From Streptomyces longisporoflavus (GTDB taxonomy: Bacteria; Actinomycetota; Actinomycetes; Streptomycetales; Streptomycetaceae): a stretch of DNA of 61,941 nt. Within the stretch, counting starts at the first letter, position 1. Every line of letters starts with the position of its first letter. Both the position numbers and the translations under genes were made by a program. Below the pieces are notes generated by a model. It saw only the letters and a program-made list of their open reading frames with translations, searched no databases and was not told the DNA's origin. The stretch spans positions 1-61,941 of the forward strand of contig NZ_BMTR01000032.1 of the NCBI RefSeq assembly GCF_014649775.1. Reading direction: 5' to 3'. Of the stretch, positions 51,121-58,915 are shown in pieces.

Positions 51121-51855
51121 TCAGCTCTTGGTCAGAGCGCGGCCGAGAAGGGGCAGCAGGCGATCCCAGTGGAGCTGCAGTGCGGCGGGGCTGAAGGCAT
51201 CAGTGTCGGACATGGTGAAGCCGTGGACCGTGCCGGGATAGATCTCGGAGGTGTAGCTGACACCTGCGGAGTCCAGGGCCTGGTTGAGCTCACCGAGGTT
51301 CTCGGACGTCAAGTCGCTCTCGGCGTGGCCGAAGTGGACCTCGGCGGTGAGCTTGGAGAGACTTTCGGGTCCGTCGACTCCCACCGGGCCGTGGAAAGCG
51401 GCGAGGGCGGCTACCTGGCCGCTGTGGGCCGAAGCAGTGCGCGTCGCCAGGAGGCCGCCGATGCAGTAGCCGGTCACCGCGACCGGTCCGGCGCTGGCCT
51501 CCGGCTGCGCGGTGAGGAACTCGAGATAGGCGTCGGCATCGCTCAGAACCCGTTCTGTGGTGTGCGCCTCGATCATGGGCATCAGCTGAGCGAAGATCGC
51601 GGGCCGGGCCTCTTCTCCGATGTGCTCGGGGAGTTCGATCACCGGTGCCGGGCCGTGCCGGTAGAAGAGGTTGGGGACGAGCACGTAGTACCCGTGCCCG
51701 GCCAGTTCGTGGGCCATCTCCCGCAGCACGGGCCGGATCCCGAAGCCGTCCGCGTACATCAGCACCCCCGGGTGCCGTCCGTCACCGTCTGGGAAGGCGG
51801 CGAACGCGTCGGCCCGGCCGTCCGCGGTAGGAATCTGCAACATCTTGGTGGGCAT
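51121..51855 (-). CDS. Dienelactone hydrolase family protein (intact active site)
   Basis: A 244-residue alpha/beta-hydrolase. The nucleophile elbow is VTGYCIGGLLATR (Cys), the acid lies in the HFGHAESDLTSENL region and the histidine in YPGTVHGFTMSDTDAFS, the complete DLH triad. YADGFGIRPVLREMAHELAG and YYVLVPNLFYRHGPAP are typical. It hydrolyses cyclic or carboxymethylene lactones in aromatic catabolism, although many family members have other substrates. ATG at 51855 has AGGAGA upstream. It stands alone; no chlorocatechol genes are nearby. Confidence 0.85.
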   Translation of the reverse strand: MPTKMLQIPTADGRADAFAAFPDGDGRHPGVLMYADGFGIRPVLREMAHELAGHGYYVLVPNLFYRHGPAPVIELPEHIGEEARPAIFAQLMPMIEAHTTERVLSDADAYLEFLTAQPEASAGPVAVTGYCIGGLLATRTASAHSGQVAALAAFHGPVGVDGPESLSKLTAEVHFGHAESDLTSENLGELNQALDSAGVSYTSEIYPGTVHGFTMSDTDAFSPAALQLHWDRLLPLLGRALTKS

Positions 51856-52502
51856 GAACTCTCCTGTCGTGGTTGATCTGTCAAACCTGTGATCAATACG
51901 ACGGAGGCGGAGCCCGCGCAGCGGCGCGAGATCCTCGATCCAACGGCCAGCCGGCACCGGCCCGTGCGGCGCTCAGAGAAGCACCGGGTCACCAATCCGT
52001 GTGTGGCGCAAGGCCGTCCCGGTAGTCATGGCTGCACAACGTAGCCCAGTGGATAGAGTCGACGCCAGCCCATCAGGTCACCGGTGCCGTTCGCGGGGAC
52101 GATCTCGGTCGCCCCCTCGGGAACCTCAGCCCGGTCGACACGCTGCCCGTGACAGGGCCCATCCTGCGGCTGTACGGCTGTCACTGCGCTTCGAAACACC
52201 ACCCTGCCGAACGCTCCGAACGTGGCCGGCCGGAGCGACTCTCCGGTCGGGTCTGCCCCTGTTCGTAGGGCGTGACGTTGTGCCCGGTGTTCCTCGCGTT
52301 CGGCTCGCTGGTGGATCGCGCACGGCATGCCCGGCTCGGGGGCAGTGTGGTCAGCCGGGGCAGGAAGTTCGGGGTGCAGTTCACCCGCCGCGACTACCGG
52401 CACCGAGCCCGCCTCGCCGACCCCGACGCCCCGGCCCGCCACCAGTGGCTCACCATCCCCACCCACCTGCCCAGGGCGTTCTCGTCTCGAACTTCCGGGA
52501 CG

Positions 52503-52994
52503 CTACGCGGGAATCGGGAAGAGCAGGCAGCTGCTGGTGGCGTGGGCGAGCAGGCGGTCGTCCGCGTCGAGCAGCTGGGCCTGGGCGAGGGCGGTGCGGC
52601 GCCCGCCGTTGACCACGGTGCCGATGGCGCGCACCCGGCCCGTCTCCGCGGTGATCGGCCGCAGGAACTTCACGGTCAGGTCGAGCGACGTGTACGCGGT
52701 CCCCCGGGGGAGTGTGGACTGGACGGCGCAGCCCGCCGCCGAGTCGAGCAGGGTGGCGAACACGCCTCCGTGCACGCTGCCGATGGGGTTGTAGTGCTCT
52801 TCGCCCGGCAAGAATGAGAAGACTGCCCGGCCGTGCTCCACCTCGTCCAGGTCGAAGTCGAGGGTCTGGCCGATGGGCGGTCGTGGGATCAGCCCGGCCT
52901 GCATCGCCCGCAGGAAGTCCAGGCCGGCCAGCTCGCGGGCGGACTGTGCGGGGATCGAGGGGTCGTCCCAGCTGTATGTACGCGTGCGTCCCAC
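52503..52994 (-). CDS. PaaI family hotdog-fold thioesterase
   Basis: A 163-residue thioesterase. EEHYNPIGSVHGGVFATLLD is the hotdog signature (HGG loop and active-site Asp in LLDSAAG), followed by TSLDLTVKFLRPITAETGRV and AQAQLLDADDRLLAHATSSC. It hydrolyses acyl-CoA thioesters in the cytoplasm. The start is GTG at 52994. It is divergent from the HxlR gene at 53114; such pairs usually mean local regulation. Confidence 0.87.
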   Translation of the reverse strand: MGRTRTYSWDDPSIPAQSARELAGLDFLRAMQAGLIPRPPIGQTLDFDLDEVEHGRAVFSFLPGEEHYNPIGSVHGGVFATLLDSAAGCAVQSTLPRGTAYTSLDLTVKFLRPITAETGRVRAIGTVVNGGRRTALAQAQLLDADDRLLAHATSSCLLFPIPA

Positions 52995-53113
52995 AGTCCC
53001 GCGCCTTCCGTTCGGCCGCTCCCGGCCACCTCGCCATCTGACTTCGCTCAGTGAAGCTAGCTGTGTCCGCTTCTGACTGTCAATGGTGAAGCCAGGGGCT
53101 CTACGATGACGGG

Positions 53114-53587
53114 ATGGAGTGGCTTGAGGCGAGCACGGAGAACTGTCCGGTCCAGCGCGCCCTGGACGTGGTGGGGGAGAAGTGGACGCTGCTGATCCTG
53201 CGCGACGCCGTCAACGGGGTGCGCCGCTTCGACGACTTCCACCGCCACATCGGGCTCTCGGAGGCCGTCCTCAGCGACCGGCTGCGCAAGCTCACCGCGG
53301 CCGGAGTCCTGGAGGCCGTCCGCTACCAAGAGCCGGGCAGCCGTTCGCGCAACGAGTACCGGCTGACCCGCAAGGGCTGGGAACTGTGGCCCGTCCTGAT
53401 GGCGCTGGGCCAGTGGGGGGAGCGCCACGCCCTCGGCGCGCAGAGCCCCGGCCCCGTCCTGGACGTCCGCCACACCGACTGCGGCGCGCCGGTCCGTGTC
53501 ACCGTCCAGTGCGATGCGGAGCACACCGCGCTGTCTCCCCGCGACGTCACCGCCCAACTGGGTCCGGGCGCGCGCCGGCAGGCGTGA
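53114..53587 (+). CDS. HxlR family transcriptional regulator
   Basis: A 157-residue HxlR-type winged helix. ENCPVQRALDVVGEKWTLLI (with the conserved Cys at residue 11), FDDFHRHIGLSEAVLSDRLR (recognition helix), YQEPGSRSRNEYRLTRKGWE (wing) and an extra C-terminal extension of about 45 residues with Cys residues near DCGAPVRVTVQCDAEH. The two C-terminal cysteines could bind metal or respond to redox state. It is divergent from the PaaI thioesterase gene across 119 bases. Confidence 0.88.
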   Translation: MEWLEASTENCPVQRALDVVGEKWTLLILRDAVNGVRRFDDFHRHIGLSEAVLSDRLRKLTAAGVLEAVRYQEPGSRSRNEYRLTRKGWELWPVLMALGQWGERHALGAQSPGPVLDVRHTDCGAPVRVTVQCDAEHTALSPRDVTAQLGPGARRQA

Positions 53588-53679
53588 GCGGTCGTCGTAG
53601 ACCTCTCCAGCGTTCACGCCCGCTACGGATCCGGATCGACAAAGTTGATCACGACATCACACAGGCTCTGGCAGAAGAC

Positions 53680-53933
53680 GGTGTAAGCCGTCGAAAGACG
53701 CCGGCCTGCTCCCAGCGGTCCAGGCGGAGGCACCACGTCTGCCCGGAACCGAACCCCAGCTCCAGCGGCAGGAGTTGCCAGGCGATGTCGTTGACCAGGA
53801 CGTAGAAGATGCCCTGCAGACACAGCCGGTCGTTCACCGGCCGATGCCCCGGCGACCGCTCCGGCCAGGGCAGCAGCAGCGGCTTGATCAGCTCCCACAG
53901 GGCATCGTCGACAATCCAAGGGCGCGTACTCAC
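53680..53933 (-). mobile_element. N-terminal fragment of an IS5-family transposase
   Basis: From GTG at 53933 the minus strand reads STRPWIVDDALWELIKPLLL, PWPERSPGHRPVNDRLCLQG, IFYVLVNDIAWQLLPLELGF and GSGQTWCLRLDRWEQAGVF, the standard N-terminus of Streptomyces IS5 transposases. The frame leaves homology before the catalytic DDE domain. It is on the same strand as, and upstream of, the C-terminal fragment at 50290-50405. Confidence 0.8.
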
Positions 53934-54115
53934 ACCCACAGCCGGGTCATTACACCGGTCACGCCCTACTAGCTGTGCCGAAACTCGATAGTTGTCACCG
54001 ACGGCACCGCATAGGCTGCACACAAACCAGGTTGAAGCAGCAGGACTGTCACCAGAAGGGCGCCGGAGTTGTCACACATAGCCGATCACTGGTCTTCCCG
54101 TCGCCGGGGCGCGAT

Positions 54116-54490
54116 GTGACTCGCGACGACCTTGTCGCCCTGCTCCGTGAACAGACACCCGCATGCGGGCCTGCACGGGAGGCCTTGATCGCCGGGGCTG
54201 ACTTCGTCGTCTGGGACGGCCTGGTCCCGGCCAACCGGCACGCGGGCGTCTTCCGGCGTCGGATGCACCACTCCTTGAAGCGCGGCCATACGGTCGGGGG
54301 CTTGGCCGAGAGTGTCGACATCCTTCTGCGAGCCGGGGAAGAGCCGCTTCGTACAGGATCCATCAGCGCGGCTGACAGGTCATCCTGGTTCTTGGTCTTC
54401 CTGAACTCCACGGCGACCGTAGTGATGGCCTGCTGCGGCGGACGCAGACCCATCACCATGGAGTCGGCTGACACCCCCGAGCCCGGGTGA
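54116..54490 (+). CDS. Hypothetical protein
   Basis: GTG at 54116 gives 124 residues: VTRDDLVALLREQTPACGPA, REALIAGADFVVWDGLVPAN, ESVDILLRAGEEPLRTGSIS and SSWFLVFLNSTATVVMACCG. The frame is open farther upstream (to 53975) and could start earlier. Composition looks natural, but no family is recognised and it follows IS debris, so it may be a truncated gene. Confidence 0.4.
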   Translation: MTRDDLVALLREQTPACGPAREALIAGADFVVWDGLVPANRHAGVFRRRMHHSLKRGHTVGGLAESVDILLRAGEEPLRTGSISAADRSSWFLVFLNSTATVVMACCGGRRPITMESADTPEPG

Positions 54491-54604
54491 GAAGAGGCGG
54501 TAATCCCTCGCAGCCATCCGCGCCCACTGGTACACGGTCGCTCGCGGACAGATTCAACTACGGGTTCGGTGTCAGTTCAGCGAAGACCGTCTTCGCCGCT
54601 GCTC

Positions 54605-54976
54605 TTACGTGGGGTCGTAGAGGTCCTGTGGTGAGGCGTCCAGGATGAGCCCGTTGTCGAAGCGGACCCGTACCGTCACCAGTGGCCCCTGTTCCTGGAA
54701 GGCGACCCATGCCGGCCGCAGTGCGCCGATCTTCTCCTTCAGCTGTTTCCTGCTTTCCGGGGGCATGGCGTCACCGTAGGAGTCGAGCAGCGATGTGAGC
54801 CGCTCGTATTCGCGGACGTCGGCATCCTCGCGGAGGTGTTGGACGACTTCTTCTACGGTTCCTGCGGTGTCGGCGGCGAGGGAGAGGATGCCGATGACCG
54901 TACCGGATACCTCGATCGGGTCGGTCAGGCGGAGATCGGCGGCCAGCTTGACCCGCTGGCCTTCCTGCAGAGTCAT
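54605..54976 (-). CDS. Hypothetical protein, SH3-like
   Basis: A 123-residue cytoplasmic protein. The N-terminal EGQRVKLAADLRLTDPIEVS plus GTVIGILSLA and the C-terminal TVRVRFDNGLILDASPQDLY look like strands of an SH3/KOW-like barrel; the middle (VEEVVQHLREDADVREYERL) is helical. No known family or catalytic residues. It is divergent from the weakly supported frameshifted gene near 55006. Confidence 0.65.
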   Translation of the reverse strand: MTLQEGQRVKLAADLRLTDPIEVSGTVIGILSLAADTAGTVEEVVQHLREDADVREYERLTSLLDSYGDAMPPESRKQLKEKIGALRPAWVAFQEQGPLVTVRVRFDNGLILDASPQDLYDPT

Positions 54977-55005
54977 GGGCTTCCCTGTTCTACGGTCCGG
55001 TCGTG

Positions 55006-55466
55006 CTCACCCTCCATGATCGCCCTCGTCCGGCTGGGCCGTGATACCGCCCGGGCCGCCGGCCGCGATCGCAAGGCCGCCTCCAGGCGGTGTTCAGGTC
55101 CGGCGACGGACCTCAGAACGCATATCTGTTCTCCCCGGAGTTCGAACTCCTCCTGGCTGCCTGCCCGGAACGACAACTTCCGCTACGCCCGCACCGGTTT
55201 CCAGACCGGGCACTTCGCACAGCTCGGAACACAGGTCCCGCACCTGCTCGTCGATGCCACCCTGGCGGCCCGGCTCTGCGAGGCAGAAGCCCGGCTGCAG
55301 GCGTACCGCCAGCCGGCCGGGGCGCTGGAGCTGACCGAGACGGCCGCCATCAGGTGGGGGGGCAGCGAGCGTCAGCACGAGCGAGCCCCCGGCGTACGAG
55401 CGAGCCCGCGGCCGCCGAGGCTGAGGGAGGCGGGCCATGGGCGACTCAAGGCGTACGCCGGGTAAC
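55006..55466 (+). pseudogene. Possible frameshifted gene remnant
   Basis: One frame gives AVFRSGDGPQNAYLFSPEFE and LLLAACPERQ; near 55165 natural sequence seems to continue in another frame as NDNFRYARTGFQTGHFAQLG, THVPHLLVDATLAARL-like and EAEARLQAYRQPAGALELTE. No family is recognised. The remaining bases to 55580 hold nothing I can name. Confidence 0.3.
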
Positions 55467-55580
55467 GCGCTGGTTTGACGCGGGGGTCCTGTCAGACGAG
55501 AGCGGTAGGCGGGACCTCCAACCACCGGGCGATGCACCGGTTCGCGGCCTGGCTCTAGCTTCGGCTGGGCGGAGGCAAGC

Positions 55581-55664
55581 CGTACCCGTGCCGGTGCCTG
55601 TACCTGTGTCGGTATCTGTACCCGTATCGGTGTCCGCTCCTGTGGCGGTGTCTGCCTCCGTATC
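55581..55664. repeat. Degenerate NGTNNC hexamer repeat in the lipase leader
   Basis: About 14 imperfect six-base units (GTACCC, GTGCCG, GTGCCT, GTACCT, GTGTCG, GTATCT and similar) directly upstream of the lipase Shine-Dalgarno. An open frame would give alternating Val with Pro/Ser/Ala. It resembles the CTGGTC tract at 25327. Confidence 0.65.
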
Positions 55665-55687
55665 CGAAGCATCCAGGAGGAGGAGAG

Positions 55688-56653
55688 ATGCATTTACCAG
55701 CCATAGAGTGCAGAACCAGGCAGGGGCCCGGCGCGGCAGCCGCGCTGGTCCTCGCCTTGGTCGCCGCCCTGGCGGTACTGGTGGGGCAGGCCACCCCGGC
55801 GGCGGCGCAGGCCGCGCCGCCGCGCGATGACAGTGTCGACGAACCGGTCATCATGATCCACGGCTTCCACGAGCGGCCCTACCTGGGCGACCCGGTGCCC
55901 TGGGGGTACGACTGCGCCGACTGGTGGAAGGCCGCCCGGGGTGCGATGACCGCGCAGGGCTGGACCGGCGAACTGCGCACCTACGGGTACTACCAGAGCG
56001 ACGAGAACTGCGACTGGTATTACACCAACGACACTCCCGACGAGGCGAAGCAGGCCAGGCTCGGGGACCGCAACACGCCACTCACCGACGTGGCCCAGGA
56101 TCTCGCGTGGAAGATCTACCGCTCCTACTCGTCCAAAGGCAAGTCGGTGGACGTCATGGCGCACTCGATGGGCGGCCTGGTGATCCGGTCCGCGCTCACC
56201 GAAGTCAGCAAGGGCAACCCCTGGTTCCCGCCGCACCTGTACGTCGAGGATGTCGTCACGTACGGCACTCCGCATGCCGGAACCACCGTCAGCGCCCTGT
56301 GCGGGAATCGCTTCAACCGCTTCAATCAGTGCGACGAGATGCAGGTCAACTCGGCGTTCCTGCAGAACCAGATCCAGAACCCGCAGGGAGCGCACGGCAC
56401 CGACTGGACGCTCTTCGGCTCCGACTTCGACTACTTCGTGCCGGCCCGGAGCGCCACGGGCATGGAGGCCGACCACAAGGTGATCTACGACCGGAGCGCG
56501 CGGATCAACCACCAGAGCCTCCATGCGATCACCGACGGCACATACGGCATGAGGTACATCAACACCCCGAACGCCCGCTGGACGCATGACGACACCGGGG
56601 CGGCCCCCGTGCGCGCAGGCACCAACTCGCTGTACTGGCACAAGGCCTGGTGA
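55688..56653 (+). CDS. Secreted triacylglycerol lipase-like alpha/beta-hydrolase
   Basis: A 321-residue secreted hydrolase. A polypurine Shine-Dalgarno (AGGAGGAGGAG, 55674-55684) precedes ATG. Residues 1-42 are a signal peptide (AAALVLALVAALAVLVGQAT, cleavage after AAAQA). The oxyanion region is EPVIMIHGFHERPYLGDPVP; the nucleophile elbow is VMAHSMGGLVIRS (Ser); acid and His lie in the later region (the INHQSLHAIT segment likely has the His). TYGTPHAGTTVSALCGN is typical of Streptomyces lipases. Several cysteines suggest disulfides. It hydrolyses ester lipids outside the cell. Confidence 0.87.
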   Translation: MHLPAIECRTRQGPGAAAALVLALVAALAVLVGQATPAAAQAAPPRDDSVDEPVIMIHGFHERPYLGDPVPWGYDCADWWKAARGAMTAQGWTGELRTYGYYQSDENCDWYYTNDTPDEAKQARLGDRNTPLTDVAQDLAWKIYRSYSSKGKSVDVMAHSMGGLVIRSALTEVSKGNPWFPPHLYVEDVVTYGTPHAGTTVSALCGNRFNRFNQCDEMQVNSAFLQNQIQNPQGAHGTDWTLFGSDFDYFVPARSATGMEADHKVIYDRSARINHQSLHAITDGTYGMRYINTPNARWTHDDTGAAPVRAGTNSLYWHKAW

Positions 56654-56716
56654 CCGCCGGTCTTCGTACCACCGTCGCCGACGAGAACGGTAACCACCTC
56701 AGTGCTCATTGAGAGC

Positions 56717-56743
56717 GTGGCCGCGGCAACCAGCCGCGGCCAC
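56717..56743 (+). terminator. Terminator after the lipase gene
   Basis: Perfect 11-bp arms GTGGCCGCGGC (56717-56727) and GCCGCGGCCAC (56733-56743) with a 5-nt loop, 64 bases after the stop. Confidence 0.85.
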
Positions 56744-56898
56744 TTCCCTGACGCGCCCGCCGCCGTCAAGGACGGTCCCTCCTGCCCCGCACCTCGGCCG
56801 CCTGATCCTCGGGTTTACGAAAGTGCAGGTCACAGGAGCCGCGGGGCGGCAGAGGCGGGAGTCGGCGACAGCCGGGGCGTGCTGCCTTGAGTAAAATT

Positions 56899-56916
56899 CG
56901 GTAAAGCGGGTTACCG
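56899..56916. promoter_or_regulatory. Inverted repeat CGGTAA/TTACCG upstream of the amidinotransferase operon
   Basis: Six-bp arms CGGTAA (56899-56904) and TTACCG (56911-56916) with 6-base centre, in an AT-richer promoter-like stretch 37 bases before the small ORF at 56953. Possible operator. Confidence 0.35.
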
Positions 56917-56952
56917 GCTCCTTGAAGACTTCTGTGAGCGGAGGCGGTTTGT

Positions 56953-57075
56953 ATGACGGTGGTGCACAGGCCCCGAACCTCGGCGGAGGCAGTCGACCAA
57001 GCCGCCGTTACGTGGGCTGCGGCCCGCCGGAGTGAGGGCTGGCGCGGGGAGCGGCGCGGGAGTCGGGAGTCATGA
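56953..57075 (+). CDS. 40-aa ORF translationally coupled to the amidinotransferase
   Basis: ATG at 56953 is preceded by GGAGG (56940-56944) at eight bases. It reads MTVVHRPRTSAEAVDQAAVT and then WAAARRSEGWRGERR, and its TGA (57073-57075) overlaps the amidinotransferase ATG (57072) as ATGA. The coupling and good ribosome-binding site argue that it is translated. It may be a leader peptide or a small partner protein; no regulatory peptide motif or run of one codon is evident. Confidence 0.5.
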   Translation: MTVVHRPRTSAEAVDQAAVTWAAARRSEGWRGERRGSRES

Positions 57076-58169
57076 CGGGCCACGTCACGGAACCTCTCGT
57101 CTCGCCGGTCAGTTCCCACAATGAGTGGGACCCGCTGGAGGAGATCATCGTTGGGCGTATCGAGGGCGCGACGATCCCCTCCAACCATCCGGTCGTGGCC
57201 TGCAACATTCCGACGTGGGCGGCGCGTCTGCAGGGGCTCGCCTCCGGCTTCGCGTATCCGAGCTTCCTGACCGAGAAGGCGCAGGAAGAACTGGACCAGT
57301 TCGTCGAACTCCTGGAGTCGCTCGGCATCACGGTGAGACGCCCGGAGGCGGTCGACCACAAGGCGGGCTTCGGCACGCCCGACTGGTCGTCGCACGGCTT
57401 CTGCAACGCCTGCCCGCGCGACAGCATGCTCGTGATCGGCGACGAGATCATCGAGACCCCGATGGCCTGGCCGTGCCGGTATTTCGAGACCCACTCCTAC
57501 CGCGAGATCCTCAAGGACTACTTCCGGCGCGGAGCGCGCTGGACGGCAGCGCCGAGACCGCAGCTCACCGACGAGCTGTTCGAGAAGGATTACTCCGTCC
57601 CGGGTGACGACGAACCCATGCGCTACATCCTCACCGAGTTCGAGCCGGTGTTCGACGCGGCGGATTTCGTGCGCGCGGGGCGAGACCTGTTCGTCACGCG
57701 GAGCAACGTCACCAACCGTTCGGGCATCGAATGGCTGCGTCGGCATCTGGGTGAGGGTTATCGCATCCACGAGATCGAGAGCCGCTGCCGCGTGCCGATG
57801 CACATCGACACGACGTTCCTCCCGCTCGCGCCGGGCAAGGTGCTGGTCAATCCGGAGTACGTCGACCGGCTGCCCGACGTCCTGAGCTCGTGGGAGGTCC
57901 TGGTCGCCCCCGAACCCGAACCGATCGACGAGCGGCTGCTCAAGCTCACTTCGATGTGCGGGAAGTGGCTCAGCATGAACGTGCTGATGGTCGACGAGAA
58001 GCGGGTGATCGTGGAGCGGCACCACACGGGCATGATGCGCGCACTCGAAGGGTGGGGCTTCGAGCCGCTGCCGTGTGAACTGCTGCACTACGCGCCTTTC
58101 GGCGGCTCATTCCACTGTGCGACGCTCGATGTCCGCCGCCGTGGCACGCTCGAATCGTACGTCGACTGA
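57072..58169 (+). CDS. GATM/StrB-like amidinotransferase
   Basis: A 365-residue enzyme of the glycine amidinotransferase fold. Catalytic residues are all visible: EFEPVFDAADFVRAGRDLFV (Asp), CRVPMHIDTTFLPLAPGKVL (His) and FGGSFHCATLDVRRRG (Cys, the covalent amidino carrier). NEWDPLEEIIVGRIEGATIP is the N-terminal propeller signature. The family moves the amidino group from arginine to an amine: glycine in creatine synthesis, inosamine phosphate in streptomycin (StrB), others in natural products. No biosynthetic cluster is visible around it. Translation is coupled to the small upstream ORF. Confidence 0.88.
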   Translation: MTGHVTEPLVSPVSSHNEWDPLEEIIVGRIEGATIPSNHPVVACNIPTWAARLQGLASGFAYPSFLTEKAQEELDQFVELLESLGITVRRPEAVDHKAGFGTPDWSSHGFCNACPRDSMLVIGDEIIETPMAWPCRYFETHSYREILKDYFRRGARWTAAPRPQLTDELFEKDYSVPGDDEPMRYILTEFEPVFDAADFVRAGRDLFVTRSNVTNRSGIEWLRRHLGEGYRIHEIESRCRVPMHIDTTFLPLAPGKVLVNPEYVDRLPDVLSSWEVLVAPEPEPIDERLLKLTSMCGKWLSMNVLMVDEKRVIVERHHTGMMRALEGWGFEPLPCELLHYAPFGGSFHCATLDVRRRGTLESYVD

Positions 58170-58238
58170 CCGGTGTACGTGCGCCGGCCGGTGCTCCGGA
58201 TCGTGGTGCGCGGGTGCCGGAAACGTGGGCGGGCAGGT

Positions 58239-58488
58239 ATGCGGATGCGACCGGCGCTGCCCCGGGAGCCCCCGGGCGGCGTGCTGCCGGCCTCGAATGA
58301 CCTCACCGCCCTCGTCGAGGCGGGTGCGCGCCGGCGGGGTCGTGGTGTTGAGCGGCGCCGGGCTGTCCACCGAGTCGGGCATCCCGGACTACGGCAGCAA
58401 GCACGGCTCTCGGAGGCGGGATACTTCCATGTCGTATCAGGAGTTCGTCGGCGACGAGCGGGCGCGCCGGCGGCAATTGAGCGCGTAG
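58239..58488 (+). pseudogene. Remnant of a Sir2-type NAD-dependent deacetylase
   Basis: It starts MRMRPALPREPPGGVLPASN then DLTALVEA in one frame. After a shift near 58322 the other frame reads RAGGVVVLSGAGLSTESGIP and DYGSKHGSRRRDTSMSYQEF, ending VGDERARRRQLSA at a stop. The GAGxSxxSGIPDYR-type motif is the Sir2 NAD site. The catalytic domain beyond it is missing. Confidence 0.72.
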
Positions 58489-58582
58489 CCGACTCGGGTG
58501 ACCGGCCAGCCATGGTGCCGCCGGCGTTCACCGCAGCCTGATTCACCGCCACGGTGCTCTGCACACAGCCGTCACCGCCCGC

Positions 58583-58915
58583 TTGGGCCAGCCCCTGCCG
58601 AGCACGACTGCCGGAACGCAGGTCAGCCGCAAGTTGCTGCTGGCCGACGTCGCGAACCTCACGGCCCGCAGCGGGAGACTACCGGTAGCCGCGCACATCA
58701 CCCGGCTCGAACGGCGCCTGTCCGAGGCGCCGGGCCAGACGGTTTGGGAAGCATCCGGCCTTGGGGAGCCGGCCGGCATCGAGATGCTCACACGCCGGAC
58801 CGCCGAGTCGGAGCAGTAGATTCTCGGTCTGCGCGGCGAACTCGCCGTACGGGACGAGGACCTTGAAGCCGCCCGCGCTGCGAACCGCGAGCTGATGGCC
58901 GGGGTCAGCCGCTGA
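58583..58915 (+). pseudogene. Remnant of a DUF6262/TnpC-like transposon accessory gene
   Basis: Frame from 58583: LGQPLPSTTAGTQVSRKLLL-like start, then AHITRLERRLSEAPGQTVWE and IEMLTRRTAESEQ, followed by an in-frame TAG (58817-58819); the same frame continues ILGLRGELAVRDEDLEAARA and ANRELMAGVSR to TGA. The coiled-coil C-terminus matches the accessory proteins of Tn554-type tyrosine recombinase transposons. The partner recombinases are absent. Confidence 0.55.

Noticed and set aside
57072..58169. Amidinotransferase as part of a streptomycin-like aminoglycoside cluster
   Set aside because: No cyclitol, aminotransferase, kinase or dTDP-sugar genes are nearby.
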